64,000 nt of DNA from Rhodospirillales bacterium (GTDB lineage: Bacteria > Pseudomonadota > Alphaproteobacteria > Micavibrionales > Micavibrionaceae), in contig JACKIV010000003.1 in the NCBI GenBank assembly GCA_020638285.1, positions 124,001-188,000 on the forward strand. The letters run 5' to 3'. Of the stretch, positions 26,112 through 32,750 are shown in pieces (position 1 is the first letter of the stretch; every line of letters begins with the position of its first letter). The notes under the pieces are model-generated. The model made no database searches. It was given only the letters and a program-made list of their open reading frames with translations, and was not told the DNA's origin. Position numbers and translations under genes: made by a program.

Positions 26112-27278
26112 TTAGTCCTCTTCCTTTCCTTTTTGTTGTTCTTTTTCGGGCATGGCCAGATAGCGTTCCGGGATTTCCCAGATAACAAGATCCGGGGGCG
26201 TCTCTCGGAACGCTGGACTTTCCAGATAATCAATCATTGTCACGAAGGGGCCGCGCCCTTCATCGGCGGCATTCAAAACGTCGCTGTGAAGGGCTTCCTT
26301 CAAAAACCCCGCGAAATTCCAGGAATCATTGGCGCTGTAACTGGTCCCCACGAGCGCAACAGGAAGGGTCTGCTCTCCAAACAGCGCATTGGTATCTGCA
26401 TCCCCTGAATTGCCTTTTTGTGTCTCAAAAACCCCGATTTTGTCCGGTTCCGGCGCGCCGGGAATCTTGATGTTGCCCTGTGGAATATAGCGCATCAGGT
26501 CGCCGGAGTGATCTGTTTCTCCTGTTCTCCGGGTTTTGAACCCGGATTTTTCAGGCAGGGAAACAGGCAAGGCACTGGCAAGAGCCTGAGCTGCCAACCG
26601 TGCGCCATCAGGAGCCCAGTGCGTGTCTGTTTTCAGGAAAAAACGATCTTTGTCAGGGTGCCGGGAAAAGGCATCCAGAAGATTCGGCGCAGGGATACTT
26701 TTTGTGTGGAGAAAATCGAGCGCTGTGCCATAGGTTCGCGCATGTGCGATCGGCCATTTGTTTTTTCCCAGATATTCAGGATAAAGACGGGCTTTTGCGG
26801 GCAAAAGGGCAACAATCAATGGAATGTCTTTATTTTTCAGCTTTTTATGGATGTCTTCGATCGTTTTGAGATGGTTTTCGATTTGTGCCTGAGAATTCGG
26901 CCAGACCGCAAACTCTTCGTCCGTGAAGAGCCATCCGTTCGTGCCGACCAGAACACCTTTGCGGCCCTCTCGGAACAAAACGTAATCCACGAGTCCCCAG
27001 AAGTCCCGGCTCGGCCCATAAAACGCCAGAGATTCGGTCAGTTTCGGCTCCAGCGCTGCCGTCCATTTCCCCTTGATCACGGATTCATACGTTGGCGTTG
27101 CCACAGACAAGACAGCCTGATGCGCTGCCGGAATGGAAAACGCCACTCCGAACAGCAGGAAAATAATCATGAAAAAAGCATGCAATTTTGATATCACGGA
27201 GCCTGCAAGGGTTTCATTGAAGACAGAACAAAGCGCTAACACATGCGATCCGGAATTGCAAAGCATAATATTAGGCAC
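26112..27278 (-). CDS. algJ: AlgJ-like membrane-anchored SGNH O-acetyltransferase
   Basis: AlgJ passes acetyl groups from an AlgI-type membrane acyltransferase toward the polymer. About 388 residues from the GTG at 27278; an ATG at 27266 and internal starts leave the N-terminus uncertain. An N-terminal membrane anchor (AFFMIIFLLFGVAFSIPAA) precedes the catalytic domain with FFLKTDTHWAPDGARLAA (Asp/His), VALVGTSYSANDSW (Ser) and LVIWEIPERYL. It lacks the C-terminal carbohydrate module of the algX-like gene that follows. No AlgI-type acetyl exporter is in the window, so the acetyl donor must be encoded elsewhere. Divergent from algD. Confidence 0.85.
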   Translation of the reverse strand: MPNIMLCNSGSHVLALCSVFNETLAGSVISKLHAFFMIIFLLFGVAFSIPAAHQAVLSVATPTYESVIKGKWTAALEPKLTESLAFYGPSRDFWGLVDYVLFREGRKGVLVGTNGWLFTDEEFAVWPNSQAQIENHLKTIEDIHKKLKNKDIPLIVALLPAKARLYPEYLGKNKWPIAHARTYGTALDFLHTKSIPAPNLLDAFSRHPDKDRFFLKTDTHWAPDGARLAAQALASALPVSLPEKSGFKTRRTGETDHSGDLMRYIPQGNIKIPGAPEPDKIGVFETQKGNSGDADTNALFGEQTLPVALVGTSYSANDSWNFAGFLKEALHSDVLNAADEGRGPFVTMIDYLESPAFRETPPDLVIWEIPERYLAMPEKEQQKGKEED

Positions 27279-27285
27279 TTTCTTG

Positions 27286-27313
27286 TTGAAAATACTCTCA
27301 GTTTATGTATAAA
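27286..27313 (+). promoter_or_regulatory. candidate sigma-70 promoter of the algD operon
   Basis: TTGAAA at 27286-27291, a 16-base spacer and TATAAA at 27308-27313, about 90 bases before the algD ATG, leaving a leader of roughly 80 bases. Near-consensus hexamers suggest housekeeping-sigma transcription rather than the AlgU-type control known for Pseudomonas algD. Confidence 0.6.
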
Positions 27314-27402
27314 GGCGTAAAGAATCATGCGAAGAACTGTTTTCCCCGTGATTCAAAAAGATTTTTTAACTCTGAACTCTCGGAAATAGAAGGAGTCGTG
27401 TG

Positions 27403-28722
27403 ATGCGCGTCAGCGTTTTTGGATTGGGTTATGTCGGGGCCGTTGCATCGGCCTGTCTTGCGGATTCGGGTCATACGGTTCTGGCCGTTGACATGGAAGA
27501 GGTCAAGGTTCGCTGCATCAACGAAGGCCGCTCTCCCATCGTCGAGCCCGGTCTGGACGAACTGATCGCCAAATGTCAGAAAAACGGAGCGCTGCGTGCG
27601 ACTCTGAGTTGTGAAGAGGCCGTCAATAACACAGACATTTCCCTGATCTGCGTGGGCACCCCCTCCAACGCCGATGGTTCTCTGAAGCTTGATTATGTCG
27701 AGGCCGTCTGCAAGGAAATTGGCGAAGTTATTAAAAACAAAAAAGAATTCCATACGGTTGTTCTGCGCAGCACCTGCGTCCCTGGCACCGCCCGTAATGT
27801 GGCCATTCCGGCGCTCGAAAAAGCATCCGGTAAAAAGGCTGGCGTGGATTTCGGTTTTGGAAACAATCCGGAATTTCTGCGGGAAAGCACAGCTGTTTAT
27901 GACTATTACAATCCGCCGAAAATCGTGATCGGTGCGGACGACGAGCGCACGGCCAAGGCTATTTCCGGCCTTTACGAAGGGATTGATGCACCCGAAGCCG
28001 TGACCAATGTTTCGGTTTCCGAGGGTGTGAAGTATGCCGATAACGCCTGGCACGCGATGAAGGTCGGTTTTGCCAACGAACTGGGGAACATCCTGAAAGA
28101 GCATGGCGTGGACAGCCACGAAGTCATGAAGATTTTCTTCCTCGACACAAAGCTTAATATTTCAAAGGCTTATCTCCTTCCTGGTTTTGCCTTTGGTGGA
28201 TCGTGTCTGCCCAAGGATGTTCGCGCCCTGCGCGCAAGCGCCCAGAAAAAGGGCTTGAATACCCCCGTTTTCGACAGCCTTCTGGAAGCCAATGATGAGC
28301 AGGTCCGCCGCGCTTTGAGCATGATCCGGGCATCGGGCAAGAAGAAAATCGGTCTGATGGGCTTGAGCTTTAAGGCCGGAACGGACGATCTGCGCGAAAG
28401 CCCCCTTGTGACTCTGGCTGATGTTCTGGTCAAGGACGGGTTTGAGTTGACGATTTACGACCCGTCCGTCTGGCACGCGACCCAGTTTGAAGGGGCGAAT
28501 CAGAAATATATCCGCGAGGGGATTCCTCATATTTCCAAGGGGCTGATCGAAAAGCCAGAGGACTTTATCAAGAGTGCCGAGCTGTTTGTGATTGGCAACA
28601 AGGGGCATGACTACGCTGCCATCCTTGAGAAAACCGATCCCGATGCGCCGATCATCGATCTGGTTCGCCTCCAGCATGCTCCGATCGAAGATCGCAAGAG
28701 TTATACCGGTATTTGCTGGTAA
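27403..28722 (+). CDS. algD: GDP-mannose 6-dehydrogenase
   Basis: AlgD oxidises GDP-mannose with two NAD+ to GDP-mannuronate, the committed precursor of alginate-type polymers. 439 residues: N-terminal Rossmann fold (SVFGLGYVGAVASACLADSG), central dimer helix, and the active-site motif GFAFGGSCLPKDVRAL with Cys268, the same residue number as the catalytic Cys of Pseudomonas AlgD. The C-terminal domain begins KKKIGLMGLSFKAGTDDLRESP. ATG 27403 lies 7 bases after AGGAG and is preferred to the GTG just before it. It heads an operon with a 120-residue unknown and alg8. UDP-glucose dehydrogenases are related, but this sequence is of the AlgD type throughout. Confidence 0.95.
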   Translation: MRVSVFGLGYVGAVASACLADSGHTVLAVDMEEVKVRCINEGRSPIVEPGLDELIAKCQKNGALRATLSCEEAVNNTDISLICVGTPSNADGSLKLDYVEAVCKEIGEVIKNKKEFHTVVLRSTCVPGTARNVAIPALEKASGKKAGVDFGFGNNPEFLRESTAVYDYYNPPKIVIGADDERTAKAISGLYEGIDAPEAVTNVSVSEGVKYADNAWHAMKVGFANELGNILKEHGVDSHEVMKIFFLDTKLNISKAYLLPGFAFGGSCLPKDVRALRASAQKKGLNTPVFDSLLEANDEQVRRALSMIRASGKKKIGLMGLSFKAGTDDLRESPLVTLADVLVKDGFELTIYDPSVWHATQFEGANQKYIREGIPHISKGLIEKPEDFIKSAELFVIGNKGHDYAAILEKTDPDAPIIDLVRLQHAPIEDRKSYTGICW

Positions 28723-28743
28723 CCTTTTGAAAGGGGGAGGTCC

Positions 28744-29106
28744 ATGTCGGAACAGATATCTCTGCGGGACGCCTTTCCCGATGTGCCTGACAAGTCATCG
28801 GGAGGGCAAACAGTCTGGGATATCAGGACCAACCTGAATTTTGTGGGGCAAGCCGAAGAAGAACTCAGGCGTCTCGAGAGGGAGTGGGATTTTCAAAAAT
28901 ATAAGAAAATCATGGATTCCCTCTTCTTTTTGGCCAAAGAGAACCCTGCCGGATCTCCTGTGCGCAGCGCGTCTCTTGATGTATGGAAATATGGTGTGAC
29001 CAATCCCCGTTTTCCGGAGGATGCACGTCTTGGCGTCAGTAGATCGTTGCTGCAAGCGTGGACATGGGATGCGGCACTGAAAAACGATATTGTCCTGGTG
29101 GCGTAA
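28744..29106 (+). CDS. unknown 120-residue protein between algD and alg8
   Basis: The ATG at 28744 follows a strong ribosome site (AGGGGGAGG) 21 bases after algD. The 120-residue protein has no signal peptide, membrane helix or Cys; a charged helix (about 34-60, EEELRRLEREWDFQKYKKIM) precedes a part with WKYGVTNPRFPEDARLG and LLQAWTWDA. It is not PilZ-like (no RxxxR or DxSxxG), so it is not a disguised Alg44. Its position suggests a role with AlgD or Alg8, perhaps as a cytoplasmic partner; this is inference only. Confidence 0.75.
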   Translation: MSEQISLRDAFPDVPDKSSGGQTVWDIRTNLNFVGQAEEELRRLEREWDFQKYKKIMDSLFFLAKENPAGSPVRSASLDVWKYGVTNPRFPEDARLGVSRSLLQAWTWDAALKNDIVLVA

Positions 29107-29155
29107 TAGGGTGTGAGGAATCTTCTGGTCTTCTTGTGAGTAGGAAAATTTTGAA

Positions 29156-30688
29156 ATGACTCAAGGTAAAAATTTTCTCCCCAAGGGGCTGGGTGGCTTT
29201 GCGCTCTATACGCTTGGGTTGCTGGTTGCCGTGATGTTGCTCCCCCCTGTGGCGCTTCAGCCCGGAGCGGAGGAATTTATTTTCGTTGTCGGATCTCTGG
29301 CCATCTGGCGCTACAGCTGGGGGCTTTTGCATTTTGTCCGCTCTGTTATCTATCGCAAATGGACGTTTCCTCGTCTGCGTGCTATGGTTGATGCAGACAA
29401 GAAGGGGGCTCTGATGCCCTCAAAAATGTATCTTCTGGTGACGAGTTTCCGGATTGAGCTGGATACGACCATCCGGGTTTTTCAGGCCACGATCGCCGAG
29501 GCGATCAGCTGCGGCGTTTCGACAACCATTGTCGCGTCGATTGTCGAACTGGGCGATGAATTCCTCATTAAGGATATGTTCCGCCGGATGAATCCTCCGG
29601 AGCATGTCAAGCTTATGATCGTACGCATTCCGGGAACGGGCAAGCGCGATGGTCTGGCGCTCGCGTTTCGGGCCATTTCGCGCGATATGCCGCCTTCTGA
29701 CGCTGTGGTGGCGGTGATCGACGGGGATTCGGAGTGCGAGGAGGGCCTTATTCGCAAAACCGCGCCGTTTTTCAAGCTGTTGCCGGATATCGGCGCTTTG
29801 ACGACGGACGAGGAGTGCGACGTCAAAGGCAGCCGGATCATGCGCGAATGGCACGATCTGCGTTTTGCCCAGCGCCAGATTCAGATGGCTTCGATGGGCT
29901 TGTCGCGCAAGGTTTTGACCCTTACAGGCCGGATGTCGATGTTCCGGGCCGATATTGTCTGCAATCCCGACTTTATCGCGCATGTGGAGGACGACTCCGT
30001 GAATCACTGGCGGCTCGGGCGGTTCAAGTTCTTGACCGGAGACGATAAGTCAAGCTGGTTCTGGGTTATCAAGAACGGCTGGAATATGCTCTATGTGCCC
30101 GATGTCGTGGTGATGACCGTGGAGCATCCGCCGTCGGATAATTTCTTCCGGGCCTCAACCCAGCTTATGTTCCGCTGGTTCGGGAATATGCTCCGGACCA
30201 ACGGGCGCGCCATCCGGCTTGGACCGGGGCGAATCGGATTTTTTACCTGGTGGTGTGTGATCGACCAGCGCATTTCGATGTGGACGGCGCTTTCGGGGCC
30301 GGTGTTTGCGGTGATGCTGTGCATCAAACACACGATTTTCTTCCTGCCGATTTATCTGACCTGGATTGCGTTTACGCGCTGGGTTATGTCGCTTCTGCTT
30401 CTTTCCGCCCGGCCGGTGTTGAGCTGGTATTACCCGTTCCTGATTTATTACAATCAGATCTGGGGATCGTGCATCAAGACCTATGTGTTCTTCCGTCTGG
30501 ACCGCCAGTCCTGGACGCGGCAAAAGACAAAGCTGAACCGGGGATTGAGCGCTTTTCAGGAAAAATGGATCGGCTTTACCTCCGCCACGCTGCACGTCAC
30601 GGCCATTTTGTGCTTTGTTACGACCATCGGTCTGATCTCGGGGATCGTAACATTCCCGGTGGATATGGTTTTGCGCCTGATCGGGTGA
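29156..30688 (+). CDS. alg8: Alg8-type processive glycosyltransferase (mannuronan synthase)
   Basis: Alg8 is the GT2 inner-membrane enzyme that polymerises GDP-mannuronate and passes the chain through the membrane. 510 residues: two N-terminal membrane helices (about 12-62), a cytosolic GT2 domain (about 80-330) with VVAVIDGDSECEEG (UDP/GDP-Asp motif), TTDEECDV, LTGRMSMFRA, VEDDSVNHW and a QxxRW-like QLMFRWFGNM, then at least four C-terminal helices. Length and motifs match Pseudomonas Alg8 better than cellulose or hyaluronan synthases. Its usual c-di-GMP-sensing partner Alg44 is not adjacent. phaR converges 11 bases downstream. Confidence 0.88.
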   Translation: MTQGKNFLPKGLGGFALYTLGLLVAVMLLPPVALQPGAEEFIFVVGSLAIWRYSWGLLHFVRSVIYRKWTFPRLRAMVDADKKGALMPSKMYLLVTSFRIELDTTIRVFQATIAEAISCGVSTTIVASIVELGDEFLIKDMFRRMNPPEHVKLMIVRIPGTGKRDGLALAFRAISRDMPPSDAVVAVIDGDSECEEGLIRKTAPFFKLLPDIGALTTDEECDVKGSRIMREWHDLRFAQRQIQMASMGLSRKVLTLTGRMSMFRADIVCNPDFIAHVEDDSVNHWRLGRFKFLTGDDKSSWFWVIKNGWNMLYVPDVVVMTVEHPPSDNFFRASTQLMFRWFGNMLRTNGRAIRLGPGRIGFFTWWCVIDQRISMWTALSGPVFAVMLCIKHTIFFLPIYLTWIAFTRWVMSLLLLSARPVLSWYYPFLIYYNQIWGSCIKTYVFFRLDRQSWTRQKTKLNRGLSAFQEKWIGFTSATLHVTAILCFVTTIGLISGIVTFPVDMVLRLIG

Positions 30689-30699
30689 TCCTGTTTTTT

Positions 30700-31314
30700 T
30701 CAGGTTGCAGAGATTCGTTTGATCTCTTTTTCCATTGCGGCGATATTTTCGCGCAGTGCCCGGATTTTCTCTGCCTTGCTGTCTGTCTTTGTTGCCAGGG
30801 GAGAAAGGCCCGTTGGGATGCTGAACGGAGTCAGGGCCTGAAGCGTTTTTTCAAACATGGCCATGTTCTGGCGCTTGACTTCCTCAAGGCCAGGGACAGC
30901 CGGGAAAAGTCCCTCAAACGACTTGATGCCCTGCTTGGAAGCTTCGAAAGAGCTGTTGACCTGCTCCTGAAACCGCTCCTGATTCTTGGTGAAGGCGTCC
31001 ATCATATACTCAAGATAGTTCGGGACAACCTGCTGAATCCGGTCGCCGTACATGCCGATGAGCTGGCGCAGAAAGCTGATGGGCAGCAAATTCTGGCCCC
31101 GTGATTCCTGTTCTACAATGATCTGTGTCAGGACGGGGCGGGTCAGGTCTTCGCCGCTTTTGGCGTCATAGACAACGAAGTCGTACCCTTCACGGACCAT
31201 TTCCGCCAGATCGTCGAGGGTGACATAGCTGCTCCGTCCCGTGTCGTACAAACGCCGATTTGCGTATTTTTTGATGACGGTGGGGGTTTCGGGTTTTTTC
31301 CTTCCGGGGACCAT
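30700..31314 (-). CDS. phaR: polyhydroxyalkanoate synthesis repressor PhaR
   Basis: PhaR represses phasin and its own gene, and is released by binding to polyhydroxybutyrate granules. From ATG 31314 the protein has 204 residues: the N-terminal DNA-binding domain (IKKYANRRLYDTGRSSYVTLDDLAEMV), then the PHB-accumulation regulatory region (ILTQIIVEQE-like TQIIVEQESRG, LRQLIGMYGDRIQQVVPNYLE) and a C-terminal helix. An open frame to 31512 adds non-conserved residues and would cross into the divergent gene. A TGC-rich direct repeat lies just upstream, a plausible self-operator. Confidence 0.95.
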   Translation of the reverse strand: MVPGRKKPETPTVIKKYANRRLYDTGRSSYVTLDDLAEMVREGYDFVVYDAKSGEDLTRPVLTQIIVEQESRGQNLLPISFLRQLIGMYGDRIQQVVPNYLEYMMDAFTKNQERFQEQVNSSFEASKQGIKSFEGLFPAVPGLEEVKRQNMAMFEKTLQALTPFSIPTGLSPLATKTDSKAEKIRALRENIAAMEKEIKRISAT

Positions 31315-31336
31315 GGCTGTACCTGCTCCTGATTTT

Positions 31337-31355
31337 TTGCTGCAACATTGCTGCA
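31337..31355. promoter_or_regulatory. candidate PhaR operator
   Basis: TTGCTGCA occurs twice, at 31337-31344 and 31348-31355, an exact 8-base direct repeat with an 11-base period, so both copies face the same side of the helix. PhaR of Paracoccus is known to bind TGC-rich sequence. The repeat is 23 bases upstream of the phaR start, in the gap shared with the divergent PHA-synthase-like gene, so it could control both. Confidence 0.55.
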
Positions 31356-31431
31356 CGAAATATCTCCTATTATGCACAAAATTTCTTTCTTCTGAAAGCC
31401 TTTCTAGAAAATCCGCGTTTAGAGGGCTATA

Positions 31432-32622
31432 ATGCCCTTCATGAATCAGGTCTTTCTGGAATGCGAGCATGTGCCTTTGCGGCGCAGGGGCCCACGCCCC
31501 TTGAGCGTTCATCTGAGTCTGGCGGCCTCTATCTGGGGTGCGGCGGAAGGGGGGCAGGACAATCTGCCTTCCGGTCCTCCGGGGACGGGTGTTTCCAATC
31601 GGATGCTGCGTATGTTAACCGGCATTCGCAAATATCATGAACATCCATACGTTCGTGTGCCTTCTGCGCAGGAGGTCGTCTGGACTCAAGGGTCGGCGCG
31701 CTTGCTCTATTACCCTGCCGTGAAGGCTTCGGGGCAGGCTGTTTTTCTCATTCCTTCTCTTGTCAATGGCGCGGCAATTCTGGATTTGATGCCCCGGCGT
31801 TCTCTTGTTGCGTGGCTTGGTGCGCAGGGCATTTCGAGTTTTCTGCTTGACTGGGGTGCGCTGGCTGAGGATGCGATGGAAAAGCCGGGACAAGCAGGAG
31901 CCGGATCTTTTGACGCCTTGTTTTCAAGCCGGATTCTTCCGGCTCTTGCGACGGCGCACACTCTGGCGCGGGGGCCGGTGCATGTTCTCGGCTATTGCAT
32001 GGGCGGGCTTTTGGCCGCGGCGGCGGCCTGTCTGGCACCCGAGTCGGTCCGATCCCTGATTATGGTTGCCAGTCCCTGGGACTTTCATGCGGGGGATCAA
32101 ACCCTGAGTGCCCGGGTGCGGGGCTGGGCGCCGGGGGCACGCTCGATGGCGGAGTCTTTGGGACGCTTGCCGGTGGACTGGCTTCAGATTTTGTTTGCGA
32201 GCGTCGATCCTCTTATGGCCGCCCACAAATTTATCCGTTTTGCTGATTTGCCGGGTGATTCGGATGAGGCGCTCATGTTTGTTGCGGTGGAGGACTGGCT
32301 CAATGGTGGCGGCGACCTGCCCGCCGGGATTGCGCGGACCTGCATCGAGGATTGGTATCGGGACAACAGCACCGCGCGCGGAGCCTGGGATGTTCTTGGT
32401 AAAGTCATTGATCCTGAAGATATTTCCTGTCCCGCGTTTGTTGTGGCTTCGGCGGTGGATCGACTGGTGCCGATGGAATCCTCTCAGGCTTTTTGTGCGC
32501 GACGGGCGGCAGGGCTGACGACGACCCTTGCGCTGGATTGCGGGCATATTGGCATAATGGCCGGGCGGCGCTCGATCCCCGAGGTCTGGACTCCGATAGA
32601 AAAATGGATCTCGGCGCACTGA
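31432..32622 (+). CDS. phaC: PHA-synthase-like alpha/beta hydrolase
   Basis: PhaC polymerises hydroxyacyl-CoA into storage polyester. The 396-residue protein has a lipase-like box with Cys as nucleophile (VHVLGYCMGGLLAAA), the Asp in VASAVDRLVPMESS and the His in LDCGHIGIMAGR, i.e. the Cys-Asp-His triad of PHA synthases rather than the Ser of ordinary hydrolases. The length resembles class III PhaC (about 355) more than class I (about 590), so activity may need a partner subunit. No phaE, phaA, phaB or phasin is nearby. ATG 31432 follows AGAGGG. Being divergent from phaR supports the assignment; a polymer-related but non-synthase role cannot be excluded. Confidence 0.78.
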   Translation: MPFMNQVFLECEHVPLRRRGPRPLSVHLSLAASIWGAAEGGQDNLPSGPPGTGVSNRMLRMLTGIRKYHEHPYVRVPSAQEVVWTQGSARLLYYPAVKASGQAVFLIPSLVNGAAILDLMPRRSLVAWLGAQGISSFLLDWGALAEDAMEKPGQAGAGSFDALFSSRILPALATAHTLARGPVHVLGYCMGGLLAAAAACLAPESVRSLIMVASPWDFHAGDQTLSARVRGWAPGARSMAESLGRLPVDWLQILFASVDPLMAAHKFIRFADLPGDSDEALMFVAVEDWLNGGGDLPAGIARTCIEDWYRDNSTARGAWDVLGKVIDPEDISCPAFVVASAVDRLVPMESSQAFCARRAAGLTTTLALDCGHIGIMAGRRSIPEVWTPIEKWISAH

Positions 32623-32638
32623 ATCCGGGGATGATTCT

Positions 32639-32664
32639 CAGGAACAGGCGATTCCTGTCTTTTT
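32639..32664 (+). terminator. possible intrinsic terminator after the phaC-like gene
   Basis: CAGGAA (32639-32644), a 7-base loop and TTCCTG (32652-32657), followed by TCTTTTT. The stem has only six pairs, so termination may be weak. It lies 17 bases after the stop. Confidence 0.45.
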
Positions 32665-32677
32665 CTGCGCAGTAGAA

Positions 32678-32723
32678 GGGGCTAGACTCACTGGATGCGA
32701 AAATCGGTTCAGAGTCAGGCCCC
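32678..32723. repeat. imperfect inverted repeat before the YhdP-like gene
   Basis: GGGGCTAGACTC (32678-32689) and GAGTCAGGCCCC (32712-32723) pair at 10 of 12 positions around a 22-base loop. It has no T-run, so a leader structure or operator is more likely than a terminator. It ends 27 bases before the start codon of the next gene. Confidence 0.45.
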
Positions 32724-32750
32724 TGAAACTGTAAAATTACGGTGGGCCGG

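Noticed and set aside
27325..28119. 264-residue frame antisense to algD
   Set aside because: algD is certain on the plus strand; the antisense product shows no family motif and covers the algD promoter.
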